DNA of 55,489 bases from an uncultured Erysipelotrichaceae bacterium. Its GTDB lineage: Bacteria; Bacillota_I; Bacilli_A; RF39; UBA660. A model generated the notes under the pieces. That model had not been told where the DNA came from. It did no database searches and saw nothing but the letters and a program-made list of their open reading frames with translations. The translations under genes were made by a program, and so were the position numbers. The DNA is taken from assembly GCA_902780585.1 (NCBI GenBank), contig CACZGA010000019.1, positions 1 through 55,489 of the forward strand. The letters are read 5' to 3'. Shown in pieces: positions 1-8,724 of the stretch (its first letter is position 1; each line of letters begins with the position of its first letter).

Positions 1-19
1 CCAAGTTATGCATTAAAAT

Positions 20-54
20 ATAAAACCCCAATTGAGTATAGAACTCAATTAGGG
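20..54 (-). terminator. Terminator after nth
   Basis: Inverted repeat AATTGAGT/ACTCAATT, extended by C-G pairs, followed on the minus strand by GGGGTTTTATATTTT. It sits about 50 bases past the nth stop and probably ends the dnaD-nth transcript. Bases 55-101 show nothing else. Confidence 0.6.
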
Positions 55-101
55 TTCAACTAATTCTTTTTAAGTGTCTACTTTTTATTGACTAGTTCAA
101 A

Positions 102-728
102 TTAATAATTCTTCTTTTTTTCTTTACATATATCTTTAAGCTTACATTCACTACATAAAGGTTTAATTGCTTTACAATAATATCTTCCAAATAACACCAA
201 TTGTAAATGCCTCTTACCCCAATCTGCTTTAGGATAACATTTCATAAGTTTCTTCTCAATAGTTAATACATTATCCTTCCGGTTAGCAAGCCCTAACCTC
301 TTACAAACTCTTTCAACATGTGTATCTACAGCTATATAAGGATCATGATAATACTCACTTAAAAACACATTTGCACTCTTTCTACCTACTCCAGGAAAAG
401 TAACTAATGCTTCATGGTTTCTAGGAACTTTACCATCATAATCATTAATTAATATCTTTGCAATCTCTTTTATAAATATAGACTTTTTATGGTAAGAACC
501 AACAGATTTAATAATAACCTCTAAATCATTTAAATCAGCCTCTGCTATAGCCTCTAAAGTTGGATACTTATCAAATAATACCTTAGTAGCCATATTAACC
601 CTTTTATCAGTTGATTGAGCACTTAAAACAATTGCCATTAACAATTCATAATCTGTATGATAAATAAGTTCACATTTAGGATCAGGAATCAACATATCTA
701 AATATTGAGCAACATCATTCTTCGTCAT
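102..728 (-). CDS. nth: Endonuclease III (DNA glycosylase/AP lyase)
   Basis: Base-excision repair enzyme that removes oxidised pyrimidines and cleaves abasic DNA. The helix-hairpin-helix FPGVGRKSANVFL carries the catalytic Lys, and AVDTHVERVCKRLGLA carries the catalytic Asp. The C-terminus has the iron-sulphur pattern C-x6-C-x2-C-x5-C (CKAIKPLCSECKLKDIC). About 208 residues is normal for the family. I chose the ATG at 728, which has a GGAG about 8 bases upstream; a TTG one codon earlier is possible. The start lies inside the end of dnaD (14-base overlap), so the two are probably translationally coupled. The dnaD-nth pairing is common in Firmicutes. Identification is secure. Confidence 0.95.
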   Translation of the reverse strand: MTKNDVAQYLDMLIPDPKCELIYHTDYELLMAIVLSAQSTDKRVNMATKVLFDKYPTLEAIAEADLNDLEVIIKSVGSYHKKSIFIKEIAKILINDYDGKVPRNHEALVTFPGVGRKSANVFLSEYYHDPYIAVDTHVERVCKRLGLANRKDNVLTIEKKLMKCYPKADWGKRHLQLVLFGRYYCKAIKPLCSECKLKDICKEKKKNY

Positions 729-1380
729 CAAACCAACTCCAGTCCATTAATTCCATGTCAATATCAACATCCTTCTCTTCCTTTTTTTCTCTCTTCTTAC
801 GCATCTTATCAACATCTTGAACTGTAGTAATTCCTTTCTTTCCCCACTCATATAAAATCTTATCAATATATCTTAAATTAGATACTCCATTAAAAGTTGC
901 TTCTCTAACTGCTTCTGTAATAAGCTCCTCACTAATATGATTCTCTAACCAAGCCTTAATAATCTCATATTCCATTGGACTAATAGTCCTACCAAACTCT
1001 TTTTCAATTACTTCATATATATTAGAATCCTCTTTTTTCTGATTAGCTTCATCTATAACAATCAACTCTAGTTTCTGAAAAAAAGGCTCTAAGCTAATAT
1101 ATTCTTCCATAATACCCTTATCATTTTTTAACACTTCAACTTGTATAAACTTTTTATCAGTTAAAATACTAATATAATTCATAACAGTAGCTATATCTAA
1201 ATTTAATTCTTTACAATAATGTTCTGGGTCTAATAAAAATCTTTCCCCTAAATGATAAAAATACATAAGGAAAACAAACACTTCCATAGATAAATCAAAT
1301 TTCTTATACTTCTTTAGAAAAAAGAAAGGTATAACCAATTGACCACTTTTAAGTATTTCTTTTAGTTGTCCATTCTTCAT
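715..1380 (-). CDS. dnaD: DnaD-family replication initiation protein
   Basis: Primosome component that helps load the replicative helicase in low-GC Gram-positives. The N-terminal half looks like the DnaD winged helix. Residues about 125-190 match the DnaB_2/DnaD C-terminal domain, including EFGRTISPMEYEIIKAWLE and YIDKILYEWGKKGI. A basic stretch (MRKKREKKEEK) and an acidic end follow. The frame is open further upstream, but the ATG at 1380 has a GGAG 8 bases before it and begins with MKNGQLKEIL, so I start there. It stops with TGA inside nth and is isolated from the upstream gene by a terminator. Confidence 0.9.
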   Translation of the reverse strand: MKNGQLKEILKSGQLVIPFFFLKKYKKFDLSMEVFVFLMYFYHLGERFLLDPEHYCKELNLDIATVMNYISILTDKKFIQVEVLKNDKGIMEEYISLEPFFQKLELIVIDEANQKKEDSNIYEVIEKEFGRTISPMEYEIIKAWLENHISEELITEAVREATFNGVSNLRYIDKILYEWGKKGITTVQDVDKMRKKREKKEEKDVDIDMELMDWSWFDDEE

Positions 1381-1420
1381 AGCATCATCTCCATGATTTA
1401 TATTATAATAACACATTTCA

Positions 1421-1449
1421 TCAAAAAAAAGAATCTTAAAAAGATTCTC
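1421..1449 (-). terminator. Terminator after the 363-residue membrane protein
   Basis: GAATCTT/AAGATTC hairpin followed on the minus strand by a run of eight or more T. It separates the cca/membrane-protein pair from dnaD-nth. Confidence 0.75.
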
Positions 1450-1458
1450 CTTTAAACA

Positions 1459-2550
1459 CTATTCATCATCTGAAGAATAAAAGTCATCATCAAAATCATC
1501 ATGATCAGAATTAATAACATCATCATAAACATCTCTTAAAGGATCATTATTATCAACTTTATTTCCATCATCAATATTTAATCCTTCATCAGAATAACTT
1601 AAATCTAAAGGTGCTTGATTAGTTTGTTCAACCATTAAACTAGGACTAGGCTCTTTAAAAGTCTCCATAGTAGGCTCTAAATAAAATAAATCATATTTCT
1701 TAGTAATAATTTTAATAATAACAACCAGAAAAGCAAGTAAAGTAAATCCTCCCATAATATAAGCAAGTATTGGAATATGGAAATAATATAGTACACCAGC
1801 TGCTACTAAAAGGCCTACATAGATAAATGCTACTATTTTACCAAAAGCCATCTTAACACAAATAAAGAAATTAGCAATTGGTAAATAAACTAATAAAGTA
1901 GCACTTGTATACATTTTAGGATATAAACAATTTAATATTAATCCAAATATACCTAAAAATGTCAATGTAACTATAACTATTAATAAAATAAACATAGCAT
2001 TAGAATTATTTAAAAACGAAAAAGAAAAATTATTTTTCTTAGCCGAAGGCTCTCCAAATATTTCCTCAATAGTTAAACCCTCATATTTATTTTTTAAACT
2101 AATAGAACAAAAATGATTATCATCATAAATTGCAATATAATAAATATCATTTGGTCCTTTACCATCAACAAGATAATTTTCACCAATATATATACTATAA
2201 GGAGCTCCTAATCCACCATTTAATTTAAAACCAAAATTTTCTCCATAATCTTTATCCGAGCAATAAGAAACTAATCCAATATTCTTCTTATCTTTACCAA
2301 ATAATAGTAAATTAATACTTACTGACGATTTTGCAATATTATTATTATGAATTTCTTGAAAAGAAACAACCCCTACTCCATTATCTTCCCCAGAAGAATA
2401 AGAAAAATCAATATAATCAAACTTTTCTGTATGCACAGTAGCAGGTTGTCTAGCTGGAATTAATTCACCTATTTTATATTCTTCAGCTTGAACAGGTAAA
2501 AGCACACCAAAAAACAATAATAACATAAAGCATATTATTTTTCTGCTCAT
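1459..2550 (-). CDS. Secretory-signal membrane protein of unknown function
   Basis: 363 residues. The N-terminus is a clear signal peptide (MSRKIICFMLLLFFGVLLPVQA, cleavage likely after the Ala of VQA). An extracellular domain of about 150 residues follows, then roughly four hydrophobic helices at residues about 185-280, and a very acidic Asp/Asn/Ser cytoplasmic tail (DDVINSDHDDFDDDFYSSDDE region). I do not recognise the family. Its ATG overlaps the cca stop as ATGA, so it is translated with cca, although no functional link is evident. A role in the envelope is inferred only from topology. Confidence 0.75.
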   Translation of the reverse strand: MSRKIICFMLLLFFGVLLPVQAEEYKIGELIPARQPATVHTEKFDYIDFSYSSGEDNGVGVVSFQEIHNNNIAKSSVSINLLLFGKDKKNIGLVSYCSDKDYGENFGFKLNGGLGAPYSIYIGENYLVDGKGPNDIYYIAIYDDNHFCSISLKNKYEGLTIEEIFGEPSAKKNNFSFSFLNNSNAMFILLIVIVTLTFLGIFGLILNCLYPKMYTSATLLVYLPIANFFICVKMAFGKIVAFIYVGLLVAAGVLYYFHIPILAYIMGGFTLLAFLVVIIKIITKKYDLFYLEPTMETFKEPSPSLMVEQTNQAPLDLSYSDEGLNIDDGNKVDNNDPLRDVYDDVINSDHDDFDDDFYSSDDE

Positions 2551-3659
2551 AACACATCTCCTTTGCCAAACTTGCTTACTATATAAGTACTAATAGCATC
2601 TTCATTATTATCTAAACGCCTATATAGTATTTCCCTTTCTATTTCATCATAAATATCTGTTAAATATTTACCTGGCTTTCTTCTTAACAAATTCATTATT
2701 TTCTGAGTAGTAATTTGTATCTCATTTCTTCCTTTAATTGGTAAATTATTATAAGTCTCTGTAATAATACGTATATCTTGCTTTTTAATTTCCCCAGCCA
2801 CACTATTAACATACAATCCATATCTATAAAGTGTCATCGGATCTAAATTATTAAGCGGAATAGTCCTTCTAACATTAGAAATAAGTTCCGTTTCATTCTT
2901 TTGAAAAGGATACTTATCAGGATATTCCAACATACTCCATATACCAATTAAACTAATAGTATCAGAATCTAATACTTTTTCTAGATTAGATATTTCTAAT
3001 TCTTTATCTAAGCCTAACTCTATCAATAATTTTATACCATTTTTGTAATTTGGGCTAGTAAATATTTTATCTAATTCCATTTTTTTTCGATAATAAGATA
3101 AGCCTTTTAATAAATGCTTATTCTTAATAATAGCCTCTCTAACCTCATCACATAAAGAAAAATCAAGAATAGTCGCAAAACGTACAGCTCTTAAAATACG
3201 CAAACTATCTTCAAAAAATTTTTCATCACTATTTCCAACAGTCCTAATAATACGCTTATCTAAATCCTCTTGTCCATTTAAATAATCTACTATTTTACCA
3301 TTTATATCCATACATATAGTATTAATAGTGAAATCTCTTCTTAATAAATCCTCTTTTAAATCACTAATATATTGAATTTCTATAGGTTTACGATTAAATA
3401 CATAGGTAATTTCTTTTCTAAAAGTAGTAATCTCAAATCTAACTCCCGAAAAGATAATTGTAACAGAACCATAATCTTCATTAGGAAGACAACTATCCGC
3501 AAAAATCTCCTTTATCTCTTTAGGCGTAGCATCCGTAGCAATATCTATATCATTAGATTCAATACCTAATAAATGATCCCTTACAAAGCCTCCAACAATA
3601 TAAGCTTTATAAGAATGATTCGCAAATTCTTTCAGTAGTTTTAAAGCAACCTCTAGCAT
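2547..3659 (-). CDS. cca: CCA-adding tRNA nucleotidyltransferase (class II)
   Basis: Adds or repairs the 3' CCA end of tRNAs. The head domain shows the class II motifs: YIVGGFVRDHLLG, the metal-binding ESNDIDIATDATP, the GVRFEITTFRKE strand, and the RRDFTINTICMD motif. DSLRILRAVRFATIL starts the neck. Together these place it in the polyA polymerase/CCA-transferase superfamily. At 370 residues it is typical of a Firmicute CCA enzyme without an HD domain. Poly(A) polymerase activity cannot be excluded from sequence alone, but in this lineage CCA addition is the likely role. A terminator that also serves hup lies upstream. Confidence 0.9.
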   Translation of the reverse strand: MLEVALKLLKEFANHSYKAYIVGGFVRDHLLGIESNDIDIATDATPKEIKEIFADSCLPNEDYGSVTIIFSGVRFEITTFRKEITYVFNRKPIEIQYISDLKEDLLRRDFTINTICMDINGKIVDYLNGQEDLDKRIIRTVGNSDEKFFEDSLRILRAVRFATILDFSLCDEVREAIIKNKHLLKGLSYYRKKMELDKIFTSPNYKNGIKLLIELGLDKELEISNLEKVLDSDTISLIGIWSMLEYPDKYPFQKNETELISNVRRTIPLNNLDPMTLYRYGLYVNSVAGEIKKQDIRIITETYNNLPIKGRNEIQITTQKIMNLLRRKPGKYLTDIYDEIEREILYRRLDNNEDAISTYIVSKFGKGDVL

Positions 3660-3687
3660 GAATCATCACCTAACCACATTATATCAT

Positions 3688-3722
3688 AAAAAAAAGAAAA
3701 GAACCTAAATTAAGGTTCTTTT
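3688..3722 (-). terminator. Terminator after hup
   Basis: Stem AGAACCT/AGGTTCT with a short AT loop. It has a T-run on the minus strand (A-run 3688-3699 on plus) and one on the plus strand, so it could act in both directions. Its main job is probably to end hup. Confidence 0.8.
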
Positions 3723-3734
3723 TTTAATATCTAA

Positions 3735-4019
3735 TTACTTATTTACAGCATCTTTTAAAGCAGTTCCTGGAGTGAATTTAACAGCATTTCTAGCAGAAAT
3801 TTTAACTTTTTCACCAGTTCTAGGGTTACGTCCTTCACGAGCAGATCTCTTTGAAATTCCGAAAGTACCAAATCCTGCGATAGGAACTCTATTTCCCTTT
3901 GCTAATGCTTCTTTAACTACAGAAGCAAATGCATCAAGTGCTCTACTAGAATCAGCTTTAGTTAATCCTGTTTTAGTAGCAATAGCATCAACTATTTCAA
4001 CTTTCTTTAAACTTTTCAT
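3735..4019 (-). CDS. hup: HU-type nucleoid DNA-binding protein
   Basis: 94-residue histone-like protein that bends and compacts DNA. The family signature is intact: GFGTFGISKRSAREGRNPRT, with the RNPRTGE tip of the DNA-embracing arm, then KISARNAVKFTPGTALKDAV. The start is preceded by GGGAGGT about 9 bases away. It has its own terminator and appears monocistronic. Whether it is the sole HU or an IHF-like paralogue cannot be told here. Confidence 0.96.
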   Translation of the reverse strand: MKSLKKVEIVDAIATKTGLTKADSSRALDAFASVVKEALAKGNRVPIAGFGTFGISKRSAREGRNPRTGEKVKISARNAVKFTPGTALKDAVNK

Positions 4020-4102
4020 TTTTATTTACCTCCCTATGTAAATTAAGCATTATATCATGCTTACAAATTAAAATTACCATGTTTTTACATAAAAAGCAAT
4101 AA

Positions 4103-4447
4103 TTAAGCATGAAATTTACCAAGTTTTTTATTGATTTCAGTTAAAAGAGCAATAATATGCCCAACTGCAAATAAAACAATTGATAATAACACTGTAACAA
4201 ACCAAATACAAAGCATTAAAGAGAAATTAAACTCTGTTGCTAAACATAATCCTGGATCTACATAAGAACTAGTCTTACAAGCTGGAAATAAATTGCCAAA
4301 AATAACTCCCAAGAAAAAACCTAATATAAGAATTCCTACCGCAAATATTTGATAAAAATTAAGCGGATAATCCTTTACTTGATTAGTAACAGACCTAACC
4401 TTAGGAAAATCTTTCTTTTCTTTAGTTATTTCATCAAAAAAGTTCAT
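4103..4447 (-). CDS. Small two-helix membrane protein, unknown
   Basis: 114 residues from the ATG at 4447, which follows AGGAG with about 6 bases spacing; the frame is open upstream, but that part overlaps the preceding gene. It has a charged N-terminus (MNFFDEITKEKKDF), two hydrophobic helices (around FAVGILILGFFLGVIFGNLF and LMLCIWFVTVLLSIVLFAVG), and between them a loop with two Cys (CKTSS and GLC) that could form a disulphide outside the cell. The start falls just after the stop of the upstream gene, so the two form an operon. No family recognised. Confidence 0.65.
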   Translation of the reverse strand: MNFFDEITKEKKDFPKVRSVTNQVKDYPLNFYQIFAVGILILGFFLGVIFGNLFPACKTSSYVDPGLCLATEFNFSLMLCIWFVTVLLSIVLFAVGHIIALLTEINKKLGKFHA

Positions 4448-4448
4448 C

Positions 4449-5324
4449 TTACTTATCTCCTTTCTTAGTAGTTTTACTCTTCTTTTTAGTACCACTATCT
4501 TCAGTAAAAATGGCTTGTACTTTATCTTTTACTCCATCTGAAGCATCTTGTATCTTATCTTTTACAGTTTCAACTTTTTCTTTTATTTCATTTTTCTCAA
4601 CAAAGTCATCAACCTTGTCTTTAACTACCTTAACTCCCTCTACTATCTTATCATCAACTTCAGTCTTATCTAAAACAACTTGTATTTTTCCACGAACTTC
4701 ATCAAAATTACCTTTATTTTCAGAATGCATTTTCTTTTTATCTAAATAATCACGATATAAGAATATATAACGTCCAAATAGCATATGATAAACAAAATCT
4801 AAACAAGCAATAACTACTCCACTAAAAGCACTAGTACTAATAAGATCTACAGCTAAAGAGAACAAACTTAAAACAACAACTGCATAATATAACCATTCAT
4901 TAGTTAATTCATTAAAAGGTGAATTAGTAAGTTGAAATTCATCCCAAATTCTAGACCCTCTAAATAATGTATGTACTAAGTAAATAATAAATATAAAACT
5001 AAGTGAAAAATCTAAAACTGTACTAAGCCCAAAAGATTGTACCATAGTTAATATAGATGTTAATGTAACAAAGAAATATACAAAAACTAAAAATAAGTTT
5101 AAATAATTAAAGTACTTCTTTCCAATAGAAAACTGTAATAATATAAAATATACAAATACTAATAAATAAATACTATTATGATTAATTACACTTACAAATA
5201 AATCAAGTGAAAAAACATTACTCGCAAAAGACTGACTACATAATATAATCGCACCAATAACTAGCAATATAAGTCTAGTAATTACTTCTCCATTCATATT
5301 CCACTTTTCTTTTTCTATTTTCAT
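4449..5324 (-). CDS. Polytopic membrane protein with a C-terminal amphipathic coiled coil
   Basis: 291 residues from the ATG at 5324 (AAGGTG about 6 bases upstream, opening MKIEKEKWNMNG). Residues about 15-185 hold six or so hydrophobic segments. The last 85 residues form a highly charged helical stretch with repeated VKDKV/VKDKI units (KVVKDKVDDF, ETVKDKIQDASDGVKDKV), ending in a lysine-rich tail. Such KDK repeats resemble LEA/apolipoprotein-like or YtxH-like amphipathic helices. Function unknown. It is divergent from der and cotranscribed with the next small membrane protein. Confidence 0.65.
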   Translation of the reverse strand: MKIEKEKWNMNGEVITRLILLVIGAIILCSQSFASNVFSLDLFVSVINHNSIYLLVFVYFILLQFSIGKKYFNYLNLFLVFVYFFVTLTSILTMVQSFGLSTVLDFSLSFIFIIYLVHTLFRGSRIWDEFQLTNSPFNELTNEWLYYAVVVLSLFSLAVDLISTSAFSGVVIACLDFVYHMLFGRYIFLYRDYLDKKKMHSENKGNFDEVRGKIQVVLDKTEVDDKIVEGVKVVKDKVDDFVEKNEIKEKVETVKDKIQDASDGVKDKVQAIFTEDSGTKKKSKTTKKGDK

Positions 5325-5431
5325 ATAATCACCTTCTATAATTATTATATCATTAATATTTAAGAAAAGAATAATAAATGTGCTATAATTATTATAATAT
5401 GATATAATAAGATGCAATTGGAGGGGTCAAT

Positions 5432-6745
5432 ATGAAATTACCAAGTGTAGCGCTAGTAGGAAGACCAAATGTTGGCAAAAGCACCTTATTTAATAAGATA
5501 GTGGGAAAACAAGTTTCTATTATTGAAGATTCCCCAGGTATAACAAGAGATAGAATATATCAAGAAGCAACCTACAATAATAAAAGATTCTATTTAATTG
5601 ATACTGGAGGAATAGATGCCTCAAAGATGGACTTCAATAGTGAAATACAAATGCAAGCAGAAATTGCCATTCAAGAAGCTGACATTGTAGTATTTATGGT
5701 AGATGGCAAAGAAGGTTTAACTGCCAATGATTTATTAGTAAGAGATATCCTAAGAAAAACCGAAAAAAAAGTAATAGTCGCTATAAACAAAATAGATGTA
5801 AAAAGTGCTCAAGATAATTTATATGACTTCTATGAACTAGGCTTTGATACTTACATACCAATTAGTAGTATTCATAATACTGGTTTTATTGAATTAATGG
5901 ATAATATCACTATGAATTTTAAAGAACAAGAATTTGAAAATGAAGATACTAGAATAAAATTCTCAATCATTGGAAGACCAAACGTAGGTAAAAGTTCATT
6001 AATGAATGCCCTTCTAAACGAAGAAAGAGTTGTTGTCTCAAATATAGCTGGAACAACAAGAGACTCTATAGATTCCATCTTAAAGTATCATAATGAAGAA
6101 TTTGTAATGATAGATACCGCCGGTATGCGAAAAAAAGGTAAAGTATTTGAGGCAGTAGAAAAATACAGCTTATTTAGATCATTAAAATCAATAGATCGTA
6201 GTGATATATGCTTAGTTGTAATAAACGCTGAAGAAGGTATAAAAGAACATGATAAACATATCGCAGGATACGCTATTGAAAGAGGAAAGGGCCTTATCTT
6301 TGTAGTAAATAAATGGGACACCGTAACAGAAGAAACTATCCAAGATTTTGAAAAAAAGATGCGTGCTGAGTTTCAATTTGCCCCATATGCCCCAATAGTA
6401 TATTTATCAGCTTTAACAAAGAAAAGAATCCACACACTAATGCCTGAAATAATAAAGGTAAAAGAAAACATTAAAAAAGAAATAAAAACTAGTATTTTAA
6501 ACGAAGTAATAAGAGAAGCTTATCAATTAAATATACCACCTTCTTATAAAGGTAAAAGACTAAAAATATACTTTGTCTCCCAAACAGGTATAAATCCTCC
6601 TAAATTTACTTTTAGAGTAAACAATAAAGGCTTAGTACACTTCTCTTATGAAAGATATTTAGAAAATAAAATAAGAGAGAACTTTGATTTTACCGGAACA
6701 CCTATTATATTACAATTCAAAAACAGAAATGGGGATGAAGAATGA
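5432..6745 (+). CDS. der: Ribosome-assembly GTPase Der (EngA)
   Basis: Essential double-GTPase acting late in 50S subunit maturation. There are two complete G domains. G1 has GRPNVGKSTLFNK, DTGGID and NKID. G2 has GRPNVGKSSLMN, DTAGMRKKGKV and NKWD. A C-terminal KH-like domain follows (KIYFVSQTGINPPKFTFRVN). 437 residues is the normal size. The start has an excellent GGAGGGG 5 bases upstream. The AT-rich 100-base gap before it is shared with the divergent membrane-protein operon and contains TATAAT-like hexamers near 5384-5410. The gene overlaps the next small gene by 4 bases. Confidence 0.97.
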   Translation: MKLPSVALVGRPNVGKSTLFNKIVGKQVSIIEDSPGITRDRIYQEATYNNKRFYLIDTGGIDASKMDFNSEIQMQAEIAIQEADIVVFMVDGKEGLTANDLLVRDILRKTEKKVIVAINKIDVKSAQDNLYDFYELGFDTYIPISSIHNTGFIELMDNITMNFKEQEFENEDTRIKFSIIGRPNVGKSSLMNALLNEERVVVSNIAGTTRDSIDSILKYHNEEFVMIDTAGMRKKGKVFEAVEKYSLFRSLKSIDRSDICLVVINAEEGIKEHDKHIAGYAIERGKGLIFVVNKWDTVTEETIQDFEKKMRAEFQFAPYAPIVYLSALTKKRIHTLMPEIIKVKENIKKEIKTSILNEVIREAYQLNIPPSYKGKRLKIYFVSQTGINPPKFTFRVNNKGLVHFSYERYLENKIRENFDFTGTPIILQFKNRNGDEE

Positions 6746-7020
6746 TAATCGGAAATAACAATCCAAATCCAAACAACCAAAATAATTTATTTGAAAAAAG
6801 ATTCAATATGGTAAATGAAGCTGCTAAGAATAATCATAATAAAATAAATCCATTTCAAGAAGATAACCAAGCAAAGTACTATCAAGACCCAACAAACAAA
6901 AGTCAAATGGCTGATAAAGCCTTTGCTATGCTTCAACAAAGATATAATGATGGTTTAATTTCACTAGATGAATTTAACAGAAAATGTCGAAACTTAGATA
7001 AGTTTAGAAATAAACAATAA
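6742..7020 (+). CDS. Small Asn-rich protein with a SHOCT-like C-terminus
   Basis: 92 residues, read from an ATGA overlap with the der stop and therefore coupled to it. The N-terminal half is rich in Asn and Pro (NNNPNPNNQNNLF) and probably disordered. The C-terminal 30 residues (QQRYNDGLISLDEFNRKC) resemble the short SHOCT/oligomerisation helix pair, in which a helix is followed by a G-x-I-x-x-x-E/D-F segment. Function unknown. The link with der is positional only. Confidence 0.6.
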   Translation: MIIGNNNPNPNNQNNLFEKRFNMVNEAAKNNHNKINPFQEDNQAKYYQDPTNKSQMADKAFAMLQQRYNDGLISLDEFNRKCRNLDKFRNKQ

Positions 7021-7046
7021 AAGACTATTAATATTAGTCTTTTTTA
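7019..7046 (+). terminator. Terminator after the der operon
   Basis: AAGACTA/TAGTCTT hairpin followed by TTTTTT on the plus strand, directly after the stop codon of the small gene. Confidence 0.8.
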
Positions 7047-7075
7047 TTTATAATATAATTAACATAGGAGGAAAT

Positions 7076-7963
7076 ATGATTTGTCCAAAATGTAATTCAA
7101 TTATAGATAATAATAGTACTTTCTGTAGTAATTGTGGAAAAAGACTAAACACTACAGATTTATTAAAATCATTTATAGGTAAAAATTACTTAGAAATTAT
7201 AAATAGTACTTTTTCTGTACCCGCAGCCCTATTTGGTTCTTTTTATTTATTAAGTAGAAAGATGTATTTTAAAGGAATAATAATAATTGGACTTATTCTA
7301 TTAATTGGTTACTATAATATAGAAATAGCCTTACTAGCAACTATTATTACTCATCTATCTCTAGGTTTTATATTTAAAAAATTATACTTAAATTTCTCCC
7401 AAAGAAAAATAGATGAAATACAATTAAATAATCCAAATAGTACTACTACAGAACTATTAGAAATATGTAAAAAAGAAGGTGGCTTTGTCCATACATTCGC
7501 AGCTATTCCCATAGGAATAATACTAATTACTTCTTTATTTATAGAAAATAAATTTAATAATGTTGAAAATAGTATAGTAAAACAATTAAATAAATCATCA
7601 AATGATTTGACTTATAATATATCCTCAGAATTTAAAAAAGGAAAATACAACACTAGTAACTATCAACACTACCTTTATTATGACAATAATAATAATTGCA
7701 CTATAACCATTATAATTAATAATACTCCCTTAAATAAATATATCCAAAATTATATAACAAAAAAAGATATTGAAAAAATAGAAACTATACATAACCAAGT
7801 ATGGTACAAAGAAATAACATTTAATAAAGAAATCCAAGTAGATTTAATAACTGAATACAATAACAAACTTTATCATGTAAAATATCAATATGAAGGAGAA
7901 AAATGTAAAGGACTAACTCAAGAATTTTACACATCTCTATCAATGAATATAAATAATAATTAA
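7076..7963 (+). CDS. Zinc-ribbon membrane protein
   Basis: 295 residues with an AGGAGG ribosome site 5 bases before the ATG. The N-terminus is a four-cysteine zinc ribbon (CPKCNSII...FCSNCGKR, two CxxC knuckles). Hydrophobic helices follow at about residues 45-100 and 135-155. A C-terminal domain of about 130 polar residues, rich in Asn and Tyr, is probably outside the membrane. Zinc-ribbon plus membrane-domain proteins of this kind are frequent in Firmicutes and mostly uncharacterised. It is a single-gene unit between two terminators. Confidence 0.65.
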   Translation: MICPKCNSIIDNNSTFCSNCGKRLNTTDLLKSFIGKNYLEIINSTFSVPAALFGSFYLLSRKMYFKGIIIIGLILLIGYYNIEIALLATIITHLSLGFIFKKLYLNFSQRKIDEIQLNNPNSTTTELLEICKKEGGFVHTFAAIPIGIILITSLFIENKFNNVENSIVKQLNKSSNDLTYNISSEFKKGKYNTSNYQHYLYYDNNNNCTITIIINNTPLNKYIQNYITKKDIEKIETIHNQVWYKEITFNKEIQVDLITEYNNKLYHVKYQYEGEKCKGLTQEFYTSLSMNINNN

Positions 7964-7983
7964 CTTAACACTTAAAGTAATAT

Positions 7984-8013
7984 AAAAAAGATAATGAATT
8001 TCATTATCTTTTT
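7984..8013. terminator. Bidirectional terminator
   Basis: Eleven-base perfect stem AAAGATAATGA/TCATTATCTTT with T-runs on both strands. It separates the convergent zinc-ribbon gene and the engB operon. Confidence 0.8.
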
Positions 8014-8707
8014 ATGATTGTATACTCTGAATATAAGCCATATATTGATTATATAACTCATTATTCTGAAATCTTATTTCTCCTTCTTCAAGTACCCAAA
8101 AACCATTCTGCTGAACTAAAAAAGTTAATACTGCACGACTTGTCTCTAATATATTATCTACTTTAGTCTTAGTTCTTTCAAGTAAACTCTTAGTTTCTGA
8201 AAAATCATCTTTCATAGAATTAGTAAACATTAATTCATTATACAATTGTACAAAATACTCATCCTCTGTATATTCATAAATATACTTCTTAATTACTTCT
8301 TCATCTAAATTGTTTAATAAAGTTTCCATATTTTTATCAAAAGAAGACTTCTTTTCATCCAAATATGTAAGTGACTTTGTAAATTCTGGTCCATCATTTT
8401 TATAATTTTCATATGATAAAATTGAAGTTAATTCTGGATCTTTAACTATCTGCAAAGTATCTTGCAGTAACACTGCATATTCATCTAAATATTTCTTAAT
8501 AGCTTTTTCCACAACCCCATATTTACCAGATGTTTTAATCTTTAAATTATATCTATCTTTAGTAACATCTAATTTAGATAAACTATTAACTTCTTTTTTT
8601 AAATTATTTAATCTAGTAGCATCTCTAATAACAAAGAAACTAACTAGTAAAAACATATTTAATAAAACAAATAAAAATATGAAAAAGAATTTTCTTTTAG
8701 TACTCAT
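8012..8707 (-). CDS. Membrane-anchored protein, unknown
   Basis: 231 residues. A single N-terminal transmembrane segment (about residues 7-26, FFFIFLFVLLNMFLLVSFFV) is followed by a long, mostly helical extracellular domain rich in charged residues, Leu and Ser. No motif is recognised and no Cys is evident in the external part. It begins 17 bases after engB, so it is likely the last gene of the ackA2-nrnA-engB operon. A role as a surface or cell-wall-associated helical protein is inferred only from topology. Confidence 0.65.
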   Translation of the reverse strand: MSTKRKFFFIFLFVLLNMFLLVSFFVIRDATRLNNLKKEVNSLSKLDVTKDRYNLKIKTSGKYGVVEKAIKKYLDEYAVLLQDTLQIVKDPELTSILSYENYKNDGPEFTKSLTYLDEKKSSFDKNMETLLNNLDEEVIKKYIYEYTEDEYFVQLYNELMFTNSMKDDFSETKSLLERTKTKVDNILETSRAVLTFLVQQNGFWVLEEGEIRFQNNELYNQYMAYIQSIQS

Positions 8708-8724
8708 AAATACACCCCATTTTA

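Noticed and set aside
715-3659. Mycoplasma-type genetic code (TGA = Trp)
   Set aside because: TGA terminates dnaD and cca at the expected family lengths, and Trp codons read as TGG.
5340-5431. Repeated TATAAT-like hexamers as a regulatory array before der
   Set aside because: They fit ordinary divergent promoters in AT-rich DNA; no defined spacing or operator symmetry is visible.
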